This document shows positions 12,214 through 25,300 of a DNA stretch of 64,000 bases, one piece after another; position 1 is the stretch's first letter, and every line of letters starts with the position of its first letter. Under the pieces are notes generated by a model. It made no database searches, was not told the DNA's origin, and saw only the letters and a list, made by a program, of their open reading frames with translations. The DNA is from Desmodesmus armatus (lineage: Eukaryota > Chlorophyta > Chlorophyceae > Sphaeropleales > Scenedesmaceae): the NCBI GenBank assembly GCA_007449985.2, contig VIIQ02000118.1:229055-293054 (forward strand), read 5' to 3'. A program made the translations under genes and the position numbers.

Positions 12214-15200
12214 CTGCAGCCAGCATGCACTTTGATGACCTAGCCTTCAATGCAGCTCACTGCCAAGAGGGTGTCAACTATTCAAAGTAATTACATTGTT
12301 AGGAAGTAAGATTGCCTGATCATTCCTCCCTGAAGTTTGTTGCTTGAGAGACAGCTTGAGAGACAGCTTGCCTCTGTGATGGTGGGGCTGTGTGTTGTAA
12401 TCATTGGGCAAGCAGCACATTGCGCCTGTGGTGACCACACATGAATGCCATATGTGCCGCCAGCGCACCGTTGCAGATGGCAGGGCGAGGAAGACTGAGA
12501 ACATGCGCATGTGGTTGACGTTGCACCTCTGCAGCAAGTAGAACTCGTAGGCCAGGCAGCTCAGTTGCACCAGAAGAACCTGCAAGACAGTGACAAACAG
12601 CGTCAGCCACACCTTCAGCCACACCTTCAGGTGCATCACACTGGCACTGGCATACGACATGCCCTGTGTGAGGGTGAAGCAAGCTGCCTGCAGCGGTCAT
12701 ACAGCTTACCTCAACCACTAGCAGTATGATGAAGGTGACTCCGAGCTCCGTCAAATCTGCCCATGTGTAGTCAACAAAAGTGTCGAGTGACCAAACATAG
12801 CCCGCAAAGAAGGAGCCTGCAAGGAGCAAAGGACAGCAGAGTGATAGCCACAAGATCACTCACTCCAGCCAGCGGCTCTGGATTTTGCTGACCGGTCTGC
12901 CCTGCCGATTGTGCACCTGAAAGCTGGTGCATGTCATCTCATGTTATGTCTGACAAGGCCTCGCTGACAATGTAGCCAAGCCGACAGGGGCTGAAGATGC
13001 AGGCAGTACGTTGGACCAAGCGCGCCTCTTACCTGGAGCGTTGATGTAAGCATGTTGCCATGCCGAGTGCTTGTCCATGTTAGCGCCCCAATCCCTTGCA
13101 TAATAGTGGATTTCATCGAAGTCTGATATCAGCACGTTGCCAAGCTCCTGCAACAATGGCGGTAGAGAAATGTAATTGCACCGCAAGAACCGTGTCAACA
13201 CTGTTTATGTCAGGCTGGTTCATGCAACTTGCACACACAGCTCGTGTACGTGTGAGCACGCCGTACCCAAAGCGAACGTGTGCTGTTGGCAAATGCTGGC
13301 AGGCCATCAGACGAAGCTTCATGGTAGATGGTTTCTGGCAGAAGATTGTAGGTCCTGCAGAGCAAGCGCAATGTGGTATGTGAGCATACAAGGCCCTCCC
13401 ACTGGCAGGGAGCTTGTGGGTGACTCAATGGACTCCACTGGGAGTCACAACTGTGCACCATGTTATGGCTTCTGCATGCTGGCTGTATACACTGGCTCCA
13501 CATGTGCAAGCACCTGCAGTTGAGGGCGAAGACACCGGTGTGCATACCAGTAATTGACCAGTCGTGGGTCACTGAATGGCTTGAGCCCTTCTCCACCCAG
13601 GTATAAGGCATGATGGTACTTGCGGAACTGTCAGCAGCAACAGCAAAAACACACCAGAGTCAAGGACCGCAGGCAGCCCCGGCAACAAGTATCAGCTCAG
13701 CAGTATGTCGACAGCTTGTGCAAGCATGCAGGCATGTGCAGTTGATGGCCATACAAGCGTTACAACCCAACTGTTGCATACGTCAGCGTTGAGATGCCCG
13801 CCCTGACACCCTGCTCCCCAAGGGAACAGAGAAACAGCTTGCTTACGTTCTCATTGTTGTTAGCAAGTTTGTTCGCGTAGTCAGCTACATAGTCAGGTTG
13901 ACAAATAAGGTAGCCCTGCAGCACCACAAACAGACCCAGACAGTTTGTGAGGTCAGGTGACATCGAGCATACCACAGCAACAGCCGGCACCTCCACCCCA
14001 CATGTGGCGACAAATTGCAGCGCTGTAAAATGCAGCGCTGCTTTCAGTCTGCAAAGCCGCCAGCTGGTTACCTGAAACATTGGCATGGCACACTTGTGGA
14101 GGAAGTTGATTCGAAGAGTGGACTGAGAAGCAGCCGTCATGGACAGCGCCAAAGTCTTGACAGAGATGGCGTTCCTGCAGCAAGCAGACATCACACCACA
14201 CTGACAGTGTCAGCTTGACTGCCAGTGGGTGTCCTCCGCAGCACGCTGCGGGTTAGCGGCAGCGTGACATTGGTGGCACACACTCTGCTGCAAGGCACCG
14301 TACAGCCACTCCTGATCAACTTACGCATGACGGGCGTCAAGCTGGTTGCTGATGACCGCAAAGCAGGCGATGTGTGCAGCCAGGGCTAAGGCCAGCAGGA
14401 GCAGGGTGTGGTGTTTCCATAGAAGTGTGGCACCCTGCGCTGAGCCACTGCCGAGCATCCTTGCCAGTTTCTTCAGTCTCTTCACCCGCCTGTGTGTGGC
14501 AGCACAAATGGGCAGGGAAACCACACATTATGTAGTGATGTTCCTCAGCAAGACATTCAACTTACTGCACCAGCTGTGACATCTGCAAACACACTCGGCA
14601 AAACCAGTCAACTTCGGGTTTGCTGACAACATACACCCACTTTCCATTGTACCTGCTGCTGTCTCGCAAACAACAAGGGCAACATTGACTGTGCCGATAA
14701 AATACTGAGGCTGCCTGCACCACCTGTGCAACCAACACACACACCTCATGTCGACGGCCAGCTCTTCTTCACGTGCAACAGCCCCGTCCACTGCTGAAGA
14801 GTCAAGGGCACTGCCTGCATCACTCAAGCCGTCAGCCATGCTGCCAGCAAAGCTGGAAGAAGCTTGACTGCCCATGCCACCTGGATGACCGGATGGCTCT
14901 GCCCCACTGCCCGCATCACTGTCACTATCATCAAAGGCTGCTGCAAGCCTGCCCTTGCCAGCGGCGGAGTGCTCAGCATTCCTGTGGCTCACAACGTGCA
15001 CAGCCACAGCTGCGTCGGCGCCACCAGTCAACACAGCATGCTCGCGCGCCAGCCGCTGCTGCTGACCCTTGCGCTGGTGGTGGGGCGATGGAGAGGTAGC
15101 AGGACTGTCATCATCAGTGGCCTCTAGCTGGCTGGCCTGCCTTACCCAATCATGAAGGCGGTCGCTGCAAACACAATACGGTGGCAGCCGGCAAAGGTTG

Positions 15201-18200
15201 CTTAGAAACAAGAAACCAGGCAGGCCAAAGCCGATGGTGGCCCCCACGAGGAAGGGTGTTGAATTGCGGGTTGCAAGCAGGGATGCTGCAACCCGCATAT
15301 CAGACACTACCCTCAGATGGACACAACCAGCAGAGAAGTCTGCGCACATGCCCTGTGCAGCGTGAAGGTGCCTGCAAGCTGCTGTTGTCGCCGAGCTGTT
15401 GCTGACAGCTGGTTTCAGCTGAACTGGCTCACCTCTTGCCGCGGGCTGGGGCCCCTCCTCCAGCATCGAAGGCAGATGGCTCAGCAGCCACAGACGTGCC
15501 GTGATCCGATGTGTGGGGGCTCGTGCCGGTGCTCTTGGGGTCGCCTGCCACATGGTGCTCCTCAGCTGGTGGGCCCATCGGCTCTGTGTCATCGTGAGCA
15601 GACGTGTCACTGCCTTGTGTCATGGCAAGCAACTTGGTCATGGCGGCACTGACTGGACCGGCCAGCTGCAGCCGCACCACCCTGCGTGACCGGCCAGCCT
15701 GTTCATAGGCCATGGCCTACAGCACCACACCAAGCAGGACATCACATCATGTTCTGTTAGTCAGTGAGTCAGCAGACACACATGTGGGCGCCACTTGCAA
15801 CAGCTCAACCATGAACGTTGTAGATACTCACAGCTGAGGGTGATGCAAGCAAGCCGCAGTAAGCTAGGACAGATACCGACAGTGAAACCGTACCTGCATA
15901 GTCAACATCAGGGGCTGGTCGTCACCCAGGTGTGTTGTGGTGACTTGTCTGACGGCACCAGCACGTGAAGTTGCCGATGCTCCCCCTTTCATGGCACCCT
16001 TCTTAGCAGCATCATTCTTGCCCAGCAAGTCATCGAAATCTTTCACGGCATGCAGCCCCACCAGCCTGCGGAAGAGGAGTGTAGTCAGCAGTGGCAAACC
16101 TGTTTGGCTTCATGTTGCTCTGGAGGGATATTGGATGCTGTCACATGTAGATCAATTTCCAGACTTCAAGTGAATGTGCTGTGCATGACACAGTTGAAGC
16201 TGTGATGTTTTTATGCCGTGGTGTGCTGTGCTGCGCTGGGTGGCTGTGTTGCCATGTTGCTCTTACCTTGCAAATGGCATGTGCATCAAGCTCCTGGCAT
16301 TCACACCAAACATCAGCCCTGCGCTGTCGTCTGCGCGCGCAATGTTGAGGTGCTGGTCGAGATCAATCACGGCGGTCAAGACGTCGCTGCGGTGCAGTGA
16401 CACCTGCATAACAGTGAAGGATAGCGTCATGTTGCGCGGAGGATGTCATGGTGACTGTGCAGCAGATCAGCCCGAGCACAGTCTGTACTTGAGAGGTGCC
16501 TGATAAGTCTCTGGGCTCACCTGAAGGATTGGTGTGGCATCTGCACTTGCCTCATCCAGCAGCTTGCCGGCCTCCAGCGCGATTGGCTGCAGCCGCATGC
16601 ATGCTGGCTGCCCTTTGTTTGGTTGCAGTGCTTGAAGCAGGCTGCTCCCGTGAGATCCAGCTGTGGCGGCCTGCAACCAGGCAGAGATTTTGTAAAAAAA
16701 ACCAGCCAAGTGGAGCTGCTGCAGCACAGCTGTGCAATGCGCGCAACAGAGGACAGCTCTACACCAGCCTTTACCTGGCTCTGCTGATTGCTGGCCCCAG
16801 CAAAAACTGCACCCCCCACCCTACGCACATACACACACGATTGCTAAGTACACTGGCATTCTAGAAAACACACCAACAGCTTACCTCAATGCCCTGGCAG
16901 GTCCCGCTTGCTGCAGGCCGGTGAACGGCAACGCGCCACGATGCACACCCACTGCGTGACCGTGTGTCTCCAGCGGTCACATCTGCTGATGCAGCAAGCA
17001 CCTGCCCCACAAGCAGCTCCAAGAGAGACAGCTCCTCTCCATGTCCCTGCTGCCATTCAGTGAAGATGTCAATGACGGATGCCAGCGACTTGCCGACCAG
17101 TTCCAGGCCGTCAAACCCAAACAGGGTCCTGGGTACACCTGCAGGCATCCCACCAGCCTACTCTGTTGCGATGGCTCCAGCAAAGTGCCAAAGCAAGCGG
17201 AGGTGTAGGCATGTGAGAACCCCGTCCCCTTAATCACGGATCACAGTGGTGTGAGACGGGGCAAGCCTGTCACCAGCACAGCCGCATGGCATGCTCACCT
17301 TGATTTACTGTGACGATTATGCCCTTGTGGTTGACACTCAGCACCATACGCTGCTGATCCTGACGCTGGTCCTCTGTGGCTCTGGATACCTACGCGCACC
17401 ACAGGCAACAAGCGTCAGCAGGCATGCACCACACAGTGTCCAGCAACCGATCTCTACTGTAGGAGGCGACCGCAATTCACAGTGACTTGCCCCGAACCCC
17501 CTTCAAGGTATGTGCTGGTGCAATTTGCGTGCAACAAAAGCCCCCAGTGGCAACAGTGCTGTGCACCCACCTGGACTACGTGGGTGAGGTATCCTGTTGA
17601 CATGTCCTCCTTGGTGGTCATCTTGAGTGTAACCGGCACCTTGGTGCCATTGGCGGCCAGCAGGTGCACAACACCCCCCGCACGACAGCTGGTGGCGGGG
17701 ATGCGCGATGGAGGGTCCTGCAGGAAAGGGACCAAGGAGAGTGCAGGACTCAGCACAGAGTTCATGTACAGCACCGGCGCAAAGCTGGCAAGTTCCCCTT
17801 GCAAGGCAAGCAACTTGACCTGTGCGAAGGCACACAGGTCCGAAGGCACACAGGTCAGAAGGCACACTGTGGCAACCTGTCTTGGCTGCCCTGCAGAAGA
17901 GTCAGTCGCCTCTTCTGCTAGGTACCAGGCCCTCACCTTGAACCAGGCTCCATGCATCTGAGTGATGGGCTGTGGCAGCAGGGCATTCATGTCCATCTTG
18001 ATCAGGTTGGCAAGCGGGAGCCCCAGCATTTGTGCCAGCTTGGCAGTGGCATGCAGGATCCTGCCCTTGTGGTCCACCACCATGACGGCGGAGGCCTCCG
18101 CAAGGATGCGCGCGCAGATGATCATGCTGCGGCTGCAGACAGCAGACACCATGCATGCCATTCTTTGACGTTGGCAACGGACATGCTTCTTGTTGGTGCT

Positions 18201-21200
18201 GGCATGGCAAGCAGCACGCATATGTCAGGTGGTCCCGAAAGTGCACAGCACAAACATGCACAGCACAAACACTCTGCTAAGGATATTGTGCCACAACGGG
18301 TGCAATCCAATGATTTGAGTCAGTACAGTACCAGGAAGTTTTCGCCAGCCCACTCACCATTCTGAGCCTGCCTCTGTCGCACCACCAAACGAGAGGGACA
18401 GCTCCACCTCGACGTCTGGCATGAACGCATGCAGCATCTGCACAGGCCACACACATTCTGAGACAGTCAGTTCCTGTACGCAAGTTCCTGTACGCACGGT
18501 GGCTGTCCCAAGTTCAGCACGAGTTGCTGCTGCACACCAGGCGCTATCAACCCAATGCAAGATCACCTTGGTTTTGAAGGTTGGACCCTCGAGTACAGCA
18601 CCACATGCATCAACAGACTCTTGCCGTTGTGCAGCGTTGGCAATGTACCTGCAGCAAACACTCAAGTCATATTGATAAGGATCGGGAGATTAGGCTGCCA
18701 AGCACAGCGTTGCCCAACAACGGCTGCAGGACAAACCAAATGTTGTTTGTTGCAGGCATGGCAAGGCTGCGGGATAAGCATGACAGTGGTCCCACCTCAG
18801 TCCACACTGCCCACCTGCTGACACCCTCCACATCTGTGCACAGGTGGCTGAAGCTGCGGCCCACCAATTCACCAGCGTTGATGCCTAGTGCATCTGTCAA
18901 GCCGCTGTCAGCACACATGATCATGCCAGTGGATGTCGTGTAAAACTGCACACACAAGACACGTGCAGCGCGCAGAAGGGGCGTGAGTGGGCAGTGTCAA
19001 GCAGGTGCCAAGTGTGACACCTACTTTGCTGAGAGAATTGTGCAATGCATGTTGCGAGCTATCCGCAACTTGCCGCAGACATACCTTGACAGCTTGCTTG
19101 TCCTGTGAGCCTGAAGCGCCCGAATGCCGCATCACCCCGATGAACAAGGTGTCCATCCCAGCGCCAGACAGGCGTGCGACACACAGTGAGATGGGAAACA
19201 TCTGGTGGTCCTTGTGCAGGGCCACAACCTCCCTGGTTTTGTTGAGGATGCGATGCTCGCCTGACTCCACGTGGCGCTGCATAGAGTAGCACATGACACA
19301 GCTTACGTAAGTATACTTGGCACCAGCCTCAGTGATACTGCAACTCAGCCCACAATCAGTGGGCTAACACATAGCTGATCAGTGTAAGGCTGCATGGCTG
19401 CTCGTGCTGCCTCGTACCTGCAGGAAGCTGTCGTGCCTTGAGCTGTATGGCTGAGGCCTGCAGCACGACAGGACAAGAAAAAAGGTCAGCCAGGATGCTC
19501 ACACCTCAAGGACCAACATCGCATCACTTTCAGCATACAATGTGCAGCGTGACAGCAGCACGTGCAAAGGGGCCTAGGCACTCTAGTTGCTGCACACTTA
19601 CATCAGAATGGATACGTTCTTGCCCTCCAGCTCCCCCTTCTGGTAGCCAAACATGGACAGGGCGGCTTGATTGACCATCATGATGGAGCCCTACAAACCA
19701 GAGGTGAGGGTTGGCACGGGGCATTCACACATGCAGCTTGGTCCTGGTTGCACACCTGTTGGTGTCCTCCTGCAGTGATGGCTCAACGCCCAACAGGGGG
19801 CGGATATAACCTGCATGATGCCATATATATCCTGCATGGTGCAGCGTGCAAATGCCCCACATGAGATGCATCTCACCTGTGCATTGATGACAGCCAGGCC
19901 GTCCACCTTCTCATCAATCTGCCCTGCAGCCGCCAGCCCTGCAGTGCCCCCCTCAGCAGCTGTGAGGGCCAGCAGGCTCTCAGAAGTGCCTGCCTTGATC
20001 GCTGCCTCGTAGAAGCGACTTGCTGCACCAGGCTCATTGCGCACGTACTCCAGGAAACGGGCATACACCTGCAGCATACACAGGTGAGTTCACACATGCA
20101 TCTGACAGCCATCACTGCCTGCACGCACTGGAGGCTGACCCCTGCTGGCGGCTTCAAAGCCCACCTTCATGACTTTGCCGTTGCCCGGGTAGCGCTCCAT
20201 CACCCTGTAGCAACAACATGCATATGGCAAGTCAGGACCAGCAGGCATACATCAGTGACTGCATATCCTGTGCAGTTCAACACCATCGCCAGCTGGAGAC
20301 CATGCACTGCAGGATGGCGCCCGAACTTTCACCAGCCCTACGAGGCATAGCATGCAGACTTGCCTGCGATAGACAGCCGTAGCCCGCTGCTCGGCCGCCT
20401 CCATTGCTTGCACACTGGCCTGCAGACGCAGTGCAGAGCACCACACACCAGCATGGTCAGGCAGGAAACGTAGGGCTCACGTCTGGTTTACATTAGGCAG
20501 CAGGGTGCATACCTTGAACCAGTAGGGGGTTATTTGCCAGCAGTTTCCACATACCTGCAGGTCTCTGAAGGAGATGGTGTCTCGCAGCAGGCAGTTCCAG
20601 AATGCCCTCTGCATCATCAGTGCCGCCTTGTGGTTGCGCACACAGGCTAGGTAGTTGCGCTGGAACTCAACGTAGGACAGGAGGTCCAAGCCGTCACCAT
20701 CTGCGAGCCAACATGGGTACTTGCAAGTTAAGCATATGTCATCAGGCGGCCACATCCTGGTTGGTGTAGCCCACGCACGCATGCATAGCTTCTGTGTGTG
20801 CCGACTGGGCCAGTGGCTGCCAGCAACTGCACATAAGAAAATGTAGAGACTGCCAAGGCATAGACAGGTTGCTCACCCCTCTTGAGCTGCTTGGCCAGCT
20901 GCTGGGCGACGTAGATGTTGTAGGTATCCACCAAGCTGGGGTTGGCCTTCTGTGCCAGCTGCAGCTGTGTTCGTGCTGCCTGCCCATCTTTCCTGGCCTC
21001 AATCATGAAGCTGGCGTACATCACCAGCAGGGAGGGGCTGTTGGGCATGCGCGCCATGCCGCACTGCAGGAGCGCAGTAGGCAGAAGGGCATTGCAGCAT
21101 TGGTAGTGACGCCCAAACAACACGCCGCGTGCACATGACTGCCTAGCACATACAGCGCAGTCACCAGCAGCAGCAGCTGACAGCCCATCAGGGAGGCCTT

Positions 21201-22262
21201 GGGTGCCTGCACAGCTGTTGCCTGGCAAAAACATGCACTCACCTTGATGAGGAACTCCCCAAACTCAATGGCTTCCTGCTCAGGCTGGCCGTCATCATCA
21301 AACTTGCGCATCTCCCTGCATGGCAGCACTTACTGGTTCAGGCCTTGCTGCCAACGTTTTGTCCTGCATGTCAATGACGCCTTGCCACTCAACGCCAGAC
21401 GCAAGGAATGGCACGATGCCGTCATGCTGGCATGTATGGTTTCATGTGGGCCACCAGAAGACACTCACCTGCACATGATCTTGACCTGCAGTTCAAGCAA
21501 CCAAGCAGGTCAGCACAACAAGCGTCATGGCAGCATGCAGGGTGCTGACTTGCTATGGGCGGCATGCGGCGCACTAGAGCAAACACACAAAGGAGCATCT
21601 GCGACACCCCCAGCGGTATCCACCTGCTTTCCTTGCAGGACTCGGCTGCTGTCAGAGCTTACCTGGCGTACATCCCGGAACCTGTGGACCTTCTTCAGGT
21701 CGCCCATCATGGCAACGACGCAGTTGCTGTTCCTGACGTCCATGTCAAGAGTGTTGGCCAACACAGCTGCCTTGCAGACGTTGAAAGAGTTGTGGAGGGA
21801 CTTGACAAGCTTTGCCAAATATTGCAGGCGAAGCCACATCAGTGCAGCTCCAGCAGCCATGGCAGGGAAGATGGTGTAGATCATCAACTGCACAGTGCAT
21901 GTTGACAAAAATCAAAATGGCATGGACCCACCTGCACGTGGTCTTTCACACAGAAGGACAGCTTTGTTGCAATGCTAGTGCAGACTACTCATGTGTTGAC
22001 AGATGTTGCTTTTTGCGCACCTGAGTCATGAAACCCTTCAGCGCAACAGGGTCAGGATGGCTTCCAATAGTGACCTGTGTCACCAGCAGGATGACCGTGA
22101 CATCCAGGATGGCAACCCACAGCCCACCCCAGATGACATTGACCACTTTGTTGTAGAAAGGCACCTGCACGTGACAGCATACATGTGCGGGTTGCTGTGT
22201 GCGTTCTTTGAGCGCGTGAAAAGCATGGTGCCCAACTGAAAGGCAGGCCAGCTGCAAAAAGG

Positions 22263-22302
<40 letters not shown>

Positions 22303-25300
22303 CGTGTTTCGTCTTGAGCAAGTACTTCAGGGAACCAAAGTGGCAGCGACAGCTTGCCTAATACACAGCTTAGAATAGTTTAGTATAGTCCTTAGAAGGG
22401 TTTGCGTGGCATCTGGGCAGCCGGGCGGGTCTGGCTGGCGATCTATAGCTGTAACGGCCATCTACGATGATGGTTCAGCGTAGCCCGGTGAAGAGGCCCG
22501 ATGGGGGCCCTGGGGCATGTGCAGGGGGTTCCGACGCCCATCAGGGCCTCAAGAACGGGGGCAGCGGCAAGGGTAACGCAGAGGAGGGGGCCACAGGCAC
22601 CCAGCCTGCAGCTGCAGCAGCAGACCGTGTCAGCACACGGGCTCAAGCAGCCAAGGCAAAGCAGTCTGTAGCTGGTGCAGAGGCTCCAGGGGCCTCTGAT
22701 GCGCAGCAGCAGCACTCGCAGGACCAGGGAAGGGCGGATGCGGGTCCAGGCAAGCAGCACCAGCAGCTGTCCCTCCCAGGACAGCGCCCCCGTGGCTCAG
22801 CCAGCACCGCTGGGCCCCGGGCCAAGGCTCACACCGCCCCAGCTGCCAGGTCTGCAGCCCTCCTCACACCAGCTGCCAGGTCTGCAGCCCTCCTCAACCC
22901 TCAAGAGCAGCAGGGGCAACAGGGCCAGAGTCAGGGCGGGTCTAAGCAGCCCCAGCAGCAACAGCACAAGCCCCGCAAGCAGCTGCAGACACAGCAGCAG
23001 GGCCAGCAGCAGGGCCAGCAGCAGGGACAGACGCAGCAACAACAGCAGCAGCAGCAGCAACAGCAGCAGGCAGCAAGCCCCCAGCAGCAGCAGGAGCAGC
23101 GACCGCCAGACCAGCCTGAGGGGTCGCCAGGGCAGCAGCAGCAGGAGGACGGGCCTCCTCCGCCTGACCCTACCCAGCCTCTGCCCCCGGGCTCTCCAGC
23201 TCATCTTATGAAGCAGCTGCAGGACGAGGTTGGTGCTATGCAGCAGTTGGGCCGCCAGGTGCAGGAGGGTCCCAATGGCCAGGACCCTCTGGTCATGAGG
23301 CTCGTCCAACAGACAGCTACCACCAGCTTGGTGCTCAGCAGCCTCCTTGAGCAGCTCCTGCAGCGCTGTGCAATGGTGCAAGGTGACACCCTGATCCTCC
23401 AGGACGACACAGACACCCTCAAGCAGAAGCTTGCACAGCTGGAACAGTCTGCAGCTCAGCGGGGCAGCAGCGATCCAACTGTGTCGGTGGCGGTGCTGGA
23501 GTCCCTGTCTGTCCAGGTTGAAGGACTGCAGGCCACCGCAGCGCTGCTGGCAGAGGAGGCTGCAGCAGCTAAGGCACAGTCGCAGGATGCCCTTAGCCGC
23601 CTGGAAAGGGCTGGCCTCAGCAGCGCCGAGGCTGCTGCACAGCTCCAGGCAGCAGCTGATAAGGGGGCGGAGGCCCACATGCAGCAGGCCAACCAGTCCA
23701 CTCAGCTGGCGGCCCTGCGCGACAGGCTCACCCAGGTTGAGGAAGCCAACCAGCGCCTGCGGGAGCAGGCGGCAGCTTCTGCGCAGCATGGGGCAGTTGG
23801 GGCCTGGGCTCCAGTCGGCACGCCCCCGGACGCAGTTGCTGAGGCCATTCTCAGCGCGCGCACCATCAGCCGTACCAGCATCTTGGCTGTGACAGTGGTG
23901 TTTGAGCCGCGAGATGCAGGTGGGGCAGGCGGCAGCGGCGGTGGTGATGCAGCAGGCCCTAGCAGCAGCAGCGGCCGTGCAGCAGGTGCGGGGCAGGCAG
24001 GTGACCAGGCAGCAGCAGCGACGGGGTCCTCGGGCAGCAGCGGCACAGCACGGCAAGGTGCTGACGCAGGGGCGGGTGCTGGTGGTGGGCCCAACTCAGC
24101 CAGCAGGCGGCCTGCACGGCAGCCGATGGCCCTCTACCGTGTGCTGCTGCGCTCGCCTCAGCTGGAGGAGGTGGTGCTGGGGGGCCGCACCCGCATGGCC
24201 TTGGCTCGCCAGGGTCATCAGGTCTATGTTGAGCAGCTGCTGTCAGAGGCTGAGCGGGCGCAGCGCCGGGAGCTGGGGCCGGAAGCCAGCCGGCTGAGGG
24301 CTGAGGGGGTGAAGGTGCGCTGGAAGGGGGCTGTCCTTGAGAAGCAGGTGCGGTCACGTGGCGGTGGCCGCCCCCGGTGGGAGCAGGTGCAGCTGGCTCC
24401 CCGCGGCCCCACAGATCGCTCTGGGGGCGCACACAGGGCTAGGGCCGAGGGAGGTGCAGAGGCAGGGGCAGGGGCTGGGGCTGGCAGGCGATGAATCCAC
24501 CGCATAGTGTTGCAGCAATAGATGTGAGGTTCCTTGTGCAGAATGTGGGGGGCATGGCGGCTACTAGGATACCCAGTGTTGTGGCGCAAGAGCAGGGGTG
24601 TGACATTTACGGCTTTGTAGAGACAATGCTCGTGGAGGACACAACGCATGAGGTTCAAGGGTTGTTGCCTGGCTATGATGCTTTTCATTGTGTCCGGCCG
24701 CGGCCAAGCCGCGGCAGGCCGCATGGGGGTATCACTGTGTTTGTTAAGAGGTTCTCTGCACTGAGCATGGGCTCAGGGCTGACGGTTACCACGGACCCGA
24801 GGGAGGGCATCGTCTGGGTGGTTGTGCCAGGTTTTCAGCTTACTGTTGCCGTGTGTTACTTCAGCCCTCCTGGCTCTGCTGTGTATGCATCTGGGGTGGT
24901 GGATGCAGACCCCATGGCTGCCTTGTTTGCTGGGCTGTCTGCAGCAGAGGCCAGAGGCCACAAGCATTTGGTTCTTGGGGACCTGAACATGCGCATTGGC
25001 AGATTGAGTTGTGACGTGCCCTCTAATCTTGCGGTTCCCCCAGGTCTCAATGACCCGTCAGTTCTCCCGACCTTACACCATTTGAGGTGTGTACCTTCCT
25101 ACAGGCGCTCTATGGACATGTCTGTACCCAGCCGCCCTCGGGCGCTGGAGTTTATGAATGGTCTGTTTGCTGTCTCCTCGGTTGTGCTCAATGGTAGGAC
25201 CCATGGGGATGTGGAAGGGGCCTTCACCTGTTATGCCAATCCCATGGGTGAGCAGTCAGTGGGTGCCAGTGTGGTTGATCTGGCCTGTGCCTCCACCTCC

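Noticed and set aside
22264..22299. Interstitial telomere repeat
   Set aside because: The unit is TTTTCG, not the chlorophyte TTTTAGGG or TTTAGGG, and it coincides with the LINE 5' end.
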